DNA of 64,000 nucleotides from Pelodera strongyloides. Lineage: Eukaryota; Nematoda; Chromadorea; Rhabditida; Rhabditidae. Position numbers and translations under genes: made by a program. Below are positions 49,401 through 63,000 of this stretch, in pieces (position 1 is the first letter of the stretch; each line of letters starts with the position of its first letter). The notes under the pieces were generated by a model. It was not told the DNA's origin and made no database searches. It worked only from the letters and a program-made list of their open reading frames with translations. The stretch lies in the NCBI GenBank assembly GCA_036852015.1, contig JAANDG010000141.1, positions 62,001 through 126,000 on the forward strand, written 5' to 3'.

Positions 49401-51575
49401 CATATCACGATAGCACTGATTTTTTCGCTACAAATCAAGATGTGCAGCTTTCAATCGGCCGTTTAGTCGAAGACGAGAAAGAATGGTTCGAATCCTTTTG
49501 CGCATCCCAATGTTCCCAATAGGTAGGTGTGAAACGTACCGTTGATGTCATTGCGATGCAGTGTGTGGCAATTCCGAAGAAAAACTCTTGAGTTTTGATG
49601 TAGTGTGGCAGGATTTCGTAGTCGCGAAGTACGTTGAACATCACCGACCAAAACCAACTAAAACAAATCGCTATAAAATCACTGATTGTTTGGTGCAATG
49701 GGAAGTTAGGTGACATTTTCTAATAGCTCACCTGGCTGAGAATGCCACCACCATAGCAATGAACATGCGATTCGTGCGCTGTTTTCGTTTTAGCGCCATT
49801 CGCTGCTGAAATGTTAGTGATTAGCATCTGGAGCTTATTTGCATAATATGGCTCGGTTTCTCTTTCTCGTTTGCAATGTTATCAACCTTATATATTACCT
49901 GATCTGTTAAGGACGCTTGCCAATCGTTATCCGGAGTGTCGCTCTTCTGAGCTCCTTTCAAGATCATACTCTATAATAAAAGGAAAACATGACACATTTT
50001 TTTGACAAACATGACACGGCATTGCATCTATTACTCTACCGAGCAATAAAAAAGGACATTGTGCAAAAAAACTCTACCTGTCCGATTCGCATAGAAATGG
50101 AGATGTATGCTGGGATAATCACTGCAAGTGGTATTATAAACTGGACGGCCAAAAGCAGAGCACCGTAAATCCTAAATCGAATATTGTTAGAAAAAAAGGA
50201 ACTAGACGGCTCATAAATGAATAGTATACGTTTGTTCGATTCGTAAAACTGCATTTATGGTGGTTCTTCGCTCTCTAACTCACTTTCTCAGGTTTTGGTC
50301 CTCGCCCCATTCCTCAATGCAATACTGTCCACAGAAGTCCCCAAAATCTCCTAGTTTTTGTTTGAGCATCATCGGTGTGGAGAATGCAGCAGATAACACG
50401 CAGATCATCTTAAACAACTTCGATTACACATGTTAATTTGCACTTAAACCCGCAAGCTGTTGTTCATTCTTCAAAGTAGATTGACGTCTTCTGTCCAAAT
50501 GAGATTCGCTCTCCAAATCAGATAACCGTCATCGACAACTAATTGATTAATGCATCTCACGGACGCAAATTGTCAGAAAAGAAGAAAAGAAGACATTTTT
50601 CCTTGGAAGCTTTCTGTTGGCACTTTTTTTGAATGCAATAAGGAAAAGAAAAGTTCCGCAGGAGAACTTACATATCTGGCTGCATAATACCTACCGCAAT
50701 GACAAAGAATGCTTGACTCTTCGAGATAGGTTTCTTCATTGGATACTTAATCAGCATATATCTATCGACCGAGATGGCAGTGAGAGTCATTGTGGAGAAA
50801 CACAATGATATTCCCTAGAATTGGGTGAACTATTGGAAAATCATGCCAAAGTTCCGTTCAAAGTTAAACGTTGTAAATGGCCGCGTAAGCATTTTCTATT
50901 CTTATATGTATGTACACGCTTCTTCTTACATTATAGTTGAACACAATGGGCACCAACCAGAATGTCGTAATATATGTGCATAGTACATTGCTACTTAGCA
51001 CATAACGAAAAAAACCAGAATTATCCCGCCTTTTCTGCACGTACTTATTGGGTAAATCGGATTACAAACAACTTACTCGCTACATTTTTGTGCTATTTTT
51101 GTTTTAATACGGCAAAAAGACGAACAGTCAAACTAACCGCTATCCATGGAGCTATACTGCATAGGACTCCTCCGAAAAACCATTCCTTCTTGAATGCAGT
51201 TATCGGGGTGATAGTGGCTGATATGCAACAATTCACAATATCTGAGCAGCTAAGTGAAAGAATGAAGAGATTTGGAACTGTTTGCAGGGACCTGAATATA
51301 TCGATCTGTTGTTTTAGTTATTCCACAAGAAAAAATGTAGACGCCTTTCTTAAGATTATGTTTCATTTGTTTCATTCTGTAAAAAAAGTCAATAAATCAA
51401 CTTGCTTTGTGCGTGAAATTGCCAATACCACGCAGCAATTTCCAATGAGTCCGAAGACAATAATTATGGCATAAAGCAAGGCAAAGACGACCATTGTTGA
51501 TGTGAGTGTGGTGACATCTCTGTTGAATAACCACAACTCTTCATTCAGATCTAGACACGAGGAATCATTGACCAT
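46494..51575 (-). CDS. Neuropeptide GPCR (NPY/NPF-like NPR class, rhodopsin family)
   Basis: Seven-transmembrane receptor for an unknown neuropeptide. Eleven exons: 51575-51406, 51291-51138, 50814-50695, 50408-50284, 50171-50078, 49970-49899, 49805-49732, 49657-49540, 49319-49128, 47129-47016 and 46703-46494 (stop TAG); phase intact, about 480 residues. TM1 holds GLIGNCCVVL. TM2 is NLFILSLSCSD with Asp74. The conserved cysteine is Cys101, 24 residues before DRY (125-127). The second extracellular loop holds the partner Cys (FCGQYCIEEW). TM5 is QFIIPLAVIIPAYISI. ICL3 is spread over two short exons. TM7 has NPLLY (312-316). The tail is long and Ser-rich; its last two exons lie 2.2 kb and more away and are less certain. 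Alternatively the transcript could read on past 49128 to a stop at 49032. The SLQTV-NLFILSLSCSDI and TLTAISVDRY segments resemble C. elegans NPR receptors, but I cannot pick one. Intron 1 uses a GC donor. Confidence 0.82.
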
Positions 51576-52507
51576 CCTGAAATAAAGTGGACAAATAATA
51601 CATAGAAACGAAGATTTTTGTAGAACAAACAAAACACATGAATAGCATGGCAGCAAATGGCGTCACTCAGTATGCACGTTGCTCTGAAGAACAAGAAAGA
51701 CAGAATAATTGTTTTGCTGGTTTTCTGAGCTACTCAAACTGGAATATCGTCCTTTGATTTCGTATGTACATTATGAAACAGGAGCTTTTGTGTTATCTTT
51801 TCTGGGTGTTCGGAGTCGAGTAAAGTTGGGTTTCGTTACACACATTGACACGGGAAAATTGGACTGAGAACATGCAGCGTTGTTCTCTTGAGCAAGTCGA
51901 GAAATGAGTTGAATTTAACTTATTATGAGTGAAGCGATCCAGAAACGCGTGGATTTGAGCCGGGCAACACCTTTGGCCAGGTAGACAAACTCATTTTGGG
52001 GGGAACGCGCACTAACAAACTCATCTGAGCGTAAGATCTTGGGGACTTGGTGTCCCGAGAACGGGGCTCTTTTTGAACCTGGCACTGGTCACTAATGGGC
52101 ACATAGAATTATGAGGGATACCCCAAATTGTTGTGATAAGATACGAAGTAAAAGGGAAGTTGTAGCGGAAATGTACTTATTTTCTCACAAGAAACCTAAT
52201 TTAATACGAATTAGATAAATGCATTAATGTAGTTCCGTGTTCAGAAGTGGAGAAAATTCACGAACAGCAAAAAAGAAGGAGGAAAGGGCGACGTTTAATA
52301 ATTAAATGGTGCTATGAAGCATTATTGAGTTGACAGCAAACCACACTTCTGTCTTGCACTGTGTATTCAACACAGCGTTGTGTTGTTGCCCCCCATTCAG
52401 AGATATACGTATCCAGTCCGCCCTTTAGGAGGAATCAAGTTTCTCGTTAAGATAGATGAAGAATACGCAATCCAGAAACACACTATATTGATTCAGGAGA
52501 AGTACTG

Positions 52508-52586
<79 letters not shown>

Positions 52587-53029
52587 GCACACACTGTTCA
52601 CAGAGTACATACTTTATGGAGATGGATAGGCACTTTTGGAAATTAAACTCATTGAGGTCGGTTCTGAGGAAGTTGAATACTATGGGCCATTTATAGAACT
52701 GACATCACAAGACAATTAAAAATTAACGCAATTAAATACCAAAAAAGTTTACGGACTTGATGCGTAAATTCGTGAGTCAAAAAAATAATAATTGAAAAAA
52801 AGCTATTTTTGAATAGTAGCCTTTCACAAAGTTCATCCGCTTCACCTGTCTTTGAACAAAGCACGTGTTCGTCTATGAACGAGCTTAATTTGCTTATTTG
52901 CTTAATGTTAAAATGAGTCACCAAAGCTTCATGTTATTCAAAGCAAAAAATATTTGTCGGAAACGGATATTTTCGACAACATCCACTGTTTTTACTAGTG
53001 CCTCAAGATCACATGGTACTGTTTTTCTG
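51576..53029. other. Upstream of the receptor; contains a CA microsatellite
   Basis: Presumed promoter of the receptor: an acceptor (TTTATTTCAG) sits one base before its ATG. Otherwise AT-rich and without a recognisable gene. Confidence 0.4.
52509..52592. repeat. (CA)n microsatellite
   Basis: About 40 CA units with two interruptions (CATA). The ORF reading through it is low complexity and not a gene. Confidence 0.95.
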
Positions 53030-54030
53030 CGCGACGAGTTTTCCTTTTCGGCTTGCTTTCATGTTTGGAAACAAGCTGTCATCAATGCTTTGAAGCGCCA
53101 CGTTGTACCAGAGAGCTACGCATCGCTGACAAACTAGCTGTATACTCAGTATGCCACTGATATCCAATTCCTTCATGAGCTAGTGAACGTTCCTGTGCAA
53201 CGTGGAGTCAAACAGGGCGACTTTATTTAACCAACACTGTTTTCGGTATCATTGGAATGTGCTGTGAGAGATTCAAATCTAGATTGACGGTGAAACACTG
53301 CAGCTTCTGCTGTTGGCCGAACATGTGTTCCTGACAGCAAAAGAGCCGTGTACGCTACAGGGCAACCTCGACGAACTAATACGAGTAACGTCGGAAATCG
53401 GTCTCGAAGCCCCCCCCCCAGGCAAAACGCAGTTGGTGGCTAACGACCACTGTCCAATCAACAGTGCAAATCTGCGTATTGGCGGCAACACCTTGGACGC
53501 GAGGTACATCCCAGCAACAATCTCACCCACGTAATAAATGGGCGTAAGCAAGATGGGCGGAAGGCTTTCTGGAAGGAGATATACTTACCATTGTTAAGCT
53601 GTCAAAGGAAGTGAAATCTTAACACGCATGTCCTGCCTGCAATGACTTATGCTTCTAAAACATGGTGCATGGGGAAGAAGGATGAAGAATCCTTGCTGAA
53701 GCACGCGCCTCCGTGATCGTATGTCAAACGTCCTACTTCGGGAAATGTCCGGCGAAGATGATATAATTGATAGGATATACAGCTCGAAACATCGATGGGC
53801 TGGTCATGTCATTCGTAGAAGTGACAACCGATGGACCATTCGGGTCACAGAATGGCGTCCCCGCGATTACAAGCGTCCTCAAGCAACGAGATGGGCAGAC
53901 CCGATGGTTAAATCATTTGGACGTGCATGGAATCGCATCGCGAGATGCAGGTCTTCATGGCGTAGTTGCGACCTGCGTTGTTGGCGTGCCAACAGCTGGT
54001 ACAACGGTCTTCAAGGTATTCAAGGTAAGG
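53030..54030 (+). mobile_element. Degenerate RTE-type non-LTR retrotransposon (reverse transcriptase 3' half)
   Basis: All three plus frames together give pieces of an RTE-clade endonuclease-reverse transcriptase. A VPVQRGVKQGD-like stretch near 53190-53220 is RT domain 4. Pieces follow of the thumb region near 53290-53530, LPAMTYASKTWC near 53630-53675, and SSKHRWAGHVIRRSDNRW with EWRPRDYKRP in the ORF 53721-54086. Stop codons and frameshifts are frequent, so it is dead. The active-site YxDD block and the N-terminal endonuclease are not visible. The 3' end near 54020-54040 (GTTCAAGGTATTCAAGGT-like short repeats) may be the element terminus. Family naming is from memory of RTE-1-like nematode elements. 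Confidence 0.75.
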
Positions 54031-57000
54031 TAATACTTTTATGCGTGCGTGAGTCAAGCCAACAGAAAAAATCGGAAACATCATAATGAAAAATTTTTGA
54101 AGAAATATTATGCATTCCGAGCTTCTTTCCGAGCACTTTTTTTAATCTTTCTAATCGACAAAAAAAACACCGTCTTGGTTCCTTGCTCTATGATTACATC
54201 TACTAATGCAAAAAAGTGTACCGAAGGATATTTCGTTTTATTCCTTGCTCTATGATTAAGTATACTATTGTAATGCACAAAAAGTTTACCGAAAAAGACA
54301 TCATATTTTATTGAGATGTTTTAATTAGGAGATTGCTTCGAAAGAATCATTAGAACGATTCCTTTCATTTACGATATTGTTTTCGGAATAACTCTTATAT
54401 AATAAGGTTGGGACTAAATAAAAAAAGATGGATTGTATTGTAAATTACTTGTCTTGCCATGGTGAGCAGTTTATTATACAGGGATGTGAGGCAGGGAAGT
54501 TGGATGTTTCAAAGAAGACCACTACAATTGAACATATGATTCGTTCATAATAACACATATAGTTACACATGGGGACACGAAATTGGCTCAAATTTTCTGA
54601 TCTCTTTACTAGATTCACAATGATGTGCTCCATGAAAACGGAAAACGAGTGCGCCATGAAAAAATTACCAAAATTCAATATCGCAAACGTGAAGAAAAAA
54701 TCGAATAGACATAAAAATATGATCATTCCTCATCTGTAAAGTTATACTTGTCACTTAATGGTCTATTATATGTCACGTGCACATCCATCAATTATGTTGA
54801 TGAAGACCATTCATTAGGCGAAACTTGTTCTGAATGTTAATATTGACTCATGAATATATTACACTTATAAGCCCCGCTGAACAACTGAGTTTAAAAGTAA
54901 AAAAAACTCAAGTTCATAGTGTGAGGATGTTTATATAGGAGAAAAAGAGTTCTCTCGTGTTAATAAAACCAGCAATGAGAATACCCAGGTAATTAACTAT
55001 TTCCACACGAAAGTTTATAATGACGCAAGATTCGGTGATAACAGTTTTCTGTGACGTAAACAAAGAAATATATCGTCTGATATGTATGGGGGTTTATGTG
55101 TATGTATCACGAAGCCAATAATGAATAATGAGTTACTACACGCAAGACGCGAGGCGAGCATGTCGACTATGCTAAATAACAAAATTAAGAGAGGGCAGAA
55201 CAACCACATACTTTGTCAACCGATAACTATATTGAGGGCAAATATTTATTCAGACTTAAACCCATAAGCAGCAGTTTCGCAAGATAAGTATTCTAAATTT
55301 CGCTGCGTTCACCACTGTACACTAGAACTATATACTGCCTGAACAGAATCCTGAATACTAAGGACGGCCCATGTGTCATGGGTGATCTATGATTTATTTA
55401 CTTATGATAACAGGTGAAATTGCCTTTAAGTTAGACTACGTGGGCAAAATGTCTACCCGAGTTTCAGAAGAACTTTGACAGTGTTATAGTTTTGAGAAAC
55501 ACAAAACTGAATGAACGTGTTATACGGAGATTGAGACGGGAGAATTGTAAAGTAGTTCAGCTGGTTGTTTCCATGCATAAAATATCATCTAGCATACTGT
55601 GTACATATCCAACATGTCCTTATGCCAGACAACTTACAACGTAAATAATAGTGAAGTAGTTCTACTTTTAATACTGCAGACGCAACAAAGTACGTTACAG
55701 TGCTGCATCAGTAGAAAAAAATGAATGATTACCTCGAAGTGCTCAATTATTGTTTCATTAATGCATCTCCTTTTTGGGATATTCTATCTGATGGCTCCCA
55801 CTGTGAGTGAACTCGGTTTTTCAAAAAGTGGAAAAGTTTTGTGGGCAACAATAGAGGGGTTAATAGAGGGAGATTAGAATGCAAAATTAACCTCCAAATG
55901 ACATTCAATTGAAAATACGCCCCGAGAAACAGCGATGTTAATGAGTTTGCCCTATTTAAGTGACCAACTACGATAATTCAATCAATAGGCTCGAGCCGTT
56001 TAGGGCCGTTGCACCAAGCGCTGTTTTTCAATTAGGCGACCGAATGTGATTCAAGACAAACACTGTGGGCTTCGGCCGGCTTTGCCAGAATAGATGATGA
56101 GACTGAATAAACGAATGCTGAATACACCTCCCGAAAGCAGAGAAACCGATCCTTGCGGCAGCACGTCCATTTAACCTTAATAGATCTACGCAACACTATG
56201 TGTCATTGTTGTTTCTCTTACATCGGACAATGTAAAATGGCGGGTCAGATGTTGGTTACATTATGATTTATGCCCGTCCTTGAAAAAAGTATCTATGTCG
56301 TTAATTAAAGAGACAATTTACAGATGCACGCCAAAAGTAGACAAAAGAAGAATGCTAAATGACGGAGAAAATGTCAAGATTGTAATGAGGATCCAGCGTG
56401 GGTGAAACTAGAGTTCAAAGAGCTATAGTCTTAAAGCAAATGAAAAAGTTGCAAAGCCATTGCTTGGGCTTTAAGACAAATATATACGCCCAACGTTTAT
56501 TTATTGTCTTCGGATAAATAGCTTCCTATTTGCAGAGATAGGTAGGTATGGAGAGTTTGTATTGCCTGGCGGATTGGGACCTTAATTGGGCTCCATGAAT
56601 GACAGGGTCCGGTCAAGTAACTAGGTAGAACACCACTGTCCCACTTGGCGCCCCGTGGACAGGCTGGCCCAAACTCTTAGTATTCTGCGAAAATCAATTT
56701 GGCTCGCAAATCTAATTTTACTCAGATTTTGTTATCTTCATTGAATCGTTATAATATTATTCCTCAAGGGAGAATTTTTTTAATATTCAAGGAACCTACT
56801 GAGGGAGGGGAGAGAACGAGCCTGATAATATGTTAGCTTGAATAACTGTACATGGAACTGTAGCATTTGCCGCTTTATTTCTGCTTCAACAAGATACAGA
56901 TTTTGTACGCATATACATTGCCGAGGAAAGCCTAATGTTTTATTAAGCTTACTATTAGAGGAATAGATATGAAAAAATTTGAATGCGTATGAGAGCGCTC

Positions 57001-60000
57001 ATTATTTCTGTGAGAGTTTAAAGACTCATCCTTAACCGTCGTGAGCTTGCGATTGCAGGAGATATCTGGATATGTATACGAAACCCCTGTCTCCTCGAGC
57101 TCTCTCATTAGAGGCAATTTGCCTGGTCAACACTGAATTGATGGCGCTAATTTCGTGCATGTTTTATGCAGTTGAGGAAAGGATAGCGAGACACGTAAGG
57201 GGGCATAGACAAGTATTCAAAAAAAGAAAGCAACACATCTTCTGAATACTAACACAGGGAATGGGTAATTGGGTAAGTCCAAATAGAACGTGCAATTCGG
57301 TACACTATCGGCCGAGAAATCCTTTGTTTGATATCGAAAGAGACAAAAATGGTCGAAAGTTTTGATTTTATATTCAAATTTAGAGATTATGTAGTTCGGC
57401 GTTCGGAATATGTTATGCAAGAGGTCACTCCCACTCGAATTTTAAAACCGTTTATATTATACAATCCCGATTGTCGAATCCGATATTGTACAAAGAATGT
57501 CCGCAAAACAGGTAGACGCAGTCAAATTGTATTTCGTACTCAGTGCTTATTAAAATGTATTAGGTACTGATTGTAGCTACAAGTTTGAACAATGCAGTAT
57601 CTATGCATTCCTTACGGTTGGAGAGTTTCCAAATCAAAGAGTTTGTATTTTGAAGGGTTACATAACATGGAAAAGGAAAGCAACCCCATTAATTCTAACT
57701 GGGAGACATTTGAAATAACGTTCCAAGAAAAGGATGCAAACTGAAATTAGGGAATAAAGTTGAATACTTTCCGGAAGCATGCAGTAGGAATAGTGGAATT
57801 GACTCCAACACGGGTCGTGAGTTATCAACAGTTATCAAATGAAATTAGTGACGTAGTTTTGACGATATAGTCAGTATCCTGTTTTACCCAGGCCGCCCCC
57901 ACCAGTGAGCTCCAATAATAAGAGAATTGAATTTTTGTTGCCTCACCGAGTTTCGCACTGTGCCCTGGGAGGCAATCAGACAATTCGAAGGGCAAGTTTC
58001 TAAATTGGGAAAATCAAAAGTATGAGCGACTTTTTGTTCTTCCTCTTTCTCTTTAATAAAAGAAAAAGTTGGTGTTGGGCTGTATGTGTAGGGCGTGACT
58101 ACGAATCATAGTAATGAATGGTCTCCAAGTACAGCACATCCTCTAATTGGGTTTCCACTGAAAATGATGAATTTTTCTCCTTTCCTCCCAGCAATCAGCT
58201 CCACTAATTGCGTGTGGAACGCTCCCACGGGTGGGAGCGAAATTGAGGGCCGGGATCACGCAGCAAGGAAATATGGATACATGCACTATTATGACAATAT
58301 GGGAATACACAAGTCATGCGGGAGTAACCATGGAATCATTCCGTGATGTCTGTCGGCCATACCAGTGTTCACCTGTCAGTAAGCGTCTGTCTGTTTTTCT
58401 TACAGTACTAAAAACTAACGACAATATGAAAACGTATATGGAAGGTGAAATGTTTGGGAATTTAAAAATGAACTCGGCATGAGTTCGGGTTTATGTTGGA
58501 AGAGGAGGAAGATAATTTGGTTATCCGCCAGGAGCAGGGCCAACTCAATAAAACTACTTGGAAAGAACAGTGTTGGGAGAGAAGCAGGTTGGGGCACGCA
58601 ATAGGGCGATCGTTTCGAAAATATTAATAACCTAAATAGGAGACCCCACGTATGCCTGGGCATCTCTATGAGTAACGTGCACATGATACGACACATTCCT
58701 TTTACTTGAATAACCATTTTCATCTATGTATATTGCTTAACATTTGTCGTTTTGATATGTGACGAATTTCAGCTAATCAGAAATGAATAAAAGGTTTCCT
58801 CAAATTTCTTTCGCAAGCTAAGCGATGCCACGTATAAGCTATGAAAAAGACAATAATCTATATTTGTAGACTATTAATCCGACTTCACAAATGAATACTA
58901 TAAAGAATTTTTTTTAGTTGGGCATGGGTAACTTCTTCCACACTTTCTTTTCTTGTATAGAAAAGAAAGGTGAATAGGTTTTAGCTTACAGTATAGTGGA
59001 CTGGTGATTTGCTAATACCCATGTATTATGGGGTTTGCAAGTATGACCGATTTTTCTTGCAAGTACCAAAAAAATTACCGTATCTTGGAAATACACGAGA
59101 ATATCCACAGGCAGTTTTTGCGGCCAGTAGCCAGGGGACCACTTGTTCAACAAAAAATGGTTTTTGGAAAACGCACGGTGTTTGGCATATTTGCAAACCT
59201 CATTAGGGGAATAATTTAAGTCCACCTTTGCTATTGTCCTTTATTCAACTGCATAACAATATGCATATATTACGTGCCACATCTACCTGTATTTTTGAGT
59301 TGAATTTCTCGAACACAATATGAACATAGTAACAGGCAATTGTTGTACATTTGTGGTATTTCAGTAAAATCGTATGACTGCTAAAAAAAGCCAGTAACGA
59401 CTTACTTCTGTCCAAACTTTCGTCCTGCCAACGGAAGAATTCCCTCCGTCAATGACGTCATCTGGAAGACAATAGTTTAAATTATATAACTTAAAATAAA
59501 TTAAATCTGGCAAAAGACAAGCAGTCGAGGTCACTGCGACAAGCAAGATATAATAATATTATGAAACGTTGGCACACGTAAAATTTGTATCTTTACACCT
59601 AAATGTGCAAATTGAATGAGAAGAATAACTCAAGTGTTGACTGTATGAATGAAGATTCTAATTCATTTATAACAAGCGAATACAACTTCAAACTCCATTT
59701 CCTGGTAGCAGTATCAAAACGGATATACCGGATATTAAACGATGGCGTAGTTAAAATTGTATCACCACATATTAGACAATTGTTAGCTAACAAAAACATG
59801 TGATGAGGTGAAAAAAGCACACGTTTCTACAATGAACACCACAGCAATTTGCAGCATTGCAGTGAGAAAAGAGAGCGTTTTTGCGGCAATAATGTATCAA
59901 ACACTTTATGTTACTTAAAATACGCAAAAATTAAGTGGCGAACATTCTATTAAAAGGATATTCACCGTATTATTTTTTTACAGAAAAGAAATGTGTTCTG

Positions 60001-63000
60001 TAGCAATGAAGACATCGAAATAAATGTTCGATCAGCGTGGGCGCGTTAATTTGTGCGAAAATTTGTAACTATTAATTAAAAATATTCCCGTTAGAGTGCC
60101 GATGTTGCTATTTTTGCTCTGTTCAACATTTTGAGGAGCATTTGGCATCGCAGTTTGTTGCACTTCGGACGAAGGTCGCCAGCGTGAGTTAACTTTGAGG
60201 CGGGCCACTTCTTTCGCCCCAGCGCGCCATTTATTACGGTAAATAGAGGAATTCACAGATGTCAAGCTAATATAAAGAGGGATGGGCACTGGCTGAGCAC
60301 ATTCATTAGGCTAGGCATTGGTCAGTGTTTACAATTAAAATAAACAGGACATCCCAGAAGTCTTCTTTGCAGGCGACGAAGTAGGGAAGATCAAGACAGA
60401 GAATATCTCCGTACCCCTATTGTTGGATTTGGGGAATAAATCATTCGCAAGAATTGCATAATAGAAATGAGTGTAACCGACGCAGCAACTAGTCATTTCG
60501 CCCTATAAATCCGGGATGCTTCTAAAGGAACAATTGGAAGGGCACACAACGCACGTAATGATAAACTACAGCGGATTAAATCATAACTTCCGCAATACAA
60601 ATCGGGCACGTTAGTGCTTACTAATCCCTCGTTATGTTGTTAGGTAAATGATATCTTGATGATAATCTGTGACACACACGACTCCAGAAATGATATCGAA
60701 GGAAAACAAAGGCAGATCACAGTAAGTCATCTCTCGTGATGATTTCGAAAATTTTATTTTAATCCATTTGTTCCAAGATTTCAACCACAAGAATAAGCAA
60801 TAAATGAAAATAAAGTACACATGCAGCTGCTGACCTTCGCGAAAGAAACATCATAATTCATATCGTCCGAAACTGATCCTTCAAAATAATCAAAAAAAAA
60901 AGTGTGAAAGAGAATCCGCAAGACTTGCCTTCACTTATATATCAGAAATCTTTACATTTCAGATTCCGCTTATTAGCATCACCACGGTATGTCTTAAAAG
61001 AAAACAGTATAGCATGAAATCCATTTTATATACGAATTTGTATTTTATTGTGGCACAAACAAGGGAAAAGAAACATAGCTAATATAGTAATTTTTGTTGT
61101 ACTGCTAGCAACCCGAGGCGCATTATTTACATAATAGATGCAGCAAGTTTAGTTAATTTTTGTCCTTTTATGTAAAGCGGATTGAAGTTCCTTGTTATTT
61201 ATTTCATGTCAAGATAAGAAATAATCTATGATCTTATAATCCAACGAAAGCAAAGCGCTTACAAAAAAAACTACTTTACTATTTGCTGGAAAAGTTGAAG
61301 TACCAAAGTAAATGCTTATAAGTAATTCGAGTATGTTTATTTTCGGCACGCATCCGTCACTTTCGTAGCGTGTATCCATGTTGGTGCAAATATTCTTTAC
61401 ACGGCTAACAATTAGTTACTCAGGTGCTAACTCTACTCAGTCTCCTAATTTGCCAACACGTGAAAAAAAAAGATGAAAAGAGCTTCCTCGTCTTGAAAAC
61501 ACCAAACTTCAATAGGCGAGCGTATCGTGAGATACATTTTGATTATACGGATAGATAATCGTATATAATCTGTTTTGTCTTTTGCCTTTTCAATTCCTTT
61601 CAGTTTGCAATTGTTAACTAATTGAACGAGATACATTTTCAAATGTATAGTCATGGGAAAGACGAAGGCTACATAACAAACACCTACTTTGTTCTTCTTT
61701 ACCTAAAGAAACTCCATTTGTAATGCTTATGACTCAGACAGCGAGTTTAGTAATTTGGACGATTAGCTCGTGTCGCTCCAGAATCAGAGTAAACACCATA
61801 CCGCTACTGAATTAGAGACGATGTACTTGTGCAGCAAATCAGAACCAGAAGTGTTGAGGAGGGGGCGTGTGCAAGGGAACATAAAATATTGCAAAATAAA
61901 TATTGTCGGAATAGAAAAAAAGGGTGATGGAGGCAGCCAAGCAGCCAAGCTCTTATGACACAAATAAACAAATTTGGTTTAACCTGGAGAGCATACAAAA
62001 GATTGCCAAGCTCAGGTTGTAAGCACTTAACAATTATAGTGAGCAGACCATTTTTATTAATTCTTTTCCAAAAATATTTATTCTTGCAAATAATTTTCCC
62101 GTGCTAAAAAAACTAATTTTCCCGTGCTGATTTTTTTCGGAACAGGTAATTGTTGGAATTTTACGTAAAATAGATTACGATTTATTTTTAGTGCGGTTTC
62201 CTCAAAAGGGCATATTATTGTCTAAAGAAGACGTGCTCGCGGAGAATTCACCTGCCAGCCCATGAGAAGAGCTTATTAGTCTATTTAAAAAACACATATG
62301 TGGCACATGGAAGCTAAGTTGTGCTCTGTGAAAACTAAGGATAAGTAAACAAGACTGTCAAACAAGTGTGGTAAGGATGCTGAATAAATATGTAGAAGAT
62401 TAATGCTTGGCGTCCCGCTGCGATGAACATCTGGAGAGCTTGTCTCGCAACGAACTTTACCGTTTAGAGCTGGGTAAGATTATTGGGGGAGGGGGTGGGT
62501 CATTGTGCGGATTTGCTTAAATCGACTGTCCGTTTTTCCTGCAGCACATGAACAATTCCACTTGATAACACTTCAAACAAACACGAAGCTAATAGAAAAA
62601 GTTTAAAGGAACATTGAAACTTTCATTTAAAATTATGGTGAAGAAATTGGGGCCTTGCGTTAATTACAGCAGACAAACAGGTACCCTGTCAATCTGAGTC
62701 TCTCTTTCCCTCAGCGTTCCCACATAGTTTTTAGTTCAACTTTCAAGAAGTTTATCGAAAAGATCCGTTCGGCCCATTGTTCTTAAAATAAGGGTCTTTG
62801 TTTTATCTGGTCATTCGTCTAAAGAAATTTGCGCGCGCAAGATTGAAATTACGCCTTTTTATTTTTGCATGGCTAGTTTAGCAAAACAAAGCTAACACAT
62901 AACGAGCACCTCAGAATCCACTCTCATAATATCTTCATGTGAAATGTTATATGACTTGGATCCGTTCATGCATATATATTAATGGTGGTCGTTCAAGGCG

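Noticed and set aside
50974..51474. 166-codon plus-strand ORF, among the longest in the window
   Set aside because: It is the antisense shadow of receptor exons 1-2 and their introns; no protein motifs in this orientation.
52425..52610. Cys/Val repeat ORF
   Set aside because: Translation of the CA microsatellite.
56560..56665. GC-richer patch that looked like a retroelement fragment
   Set aside because: No frame gives a recognisable transposon protein over more than a few residues.
59403..59464. Possible minus-strand exon (DDVIDGG frame)
   Set aside because: Good splice sites but only about 20 codons, no matching neighbours and no recognised family.
60032..60289. 85-codon minus-strand ORF with Arg/Lys-rich start
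   Set aside because: No motif, signal peptide or exon partners; ordinary chance length in this DNA.
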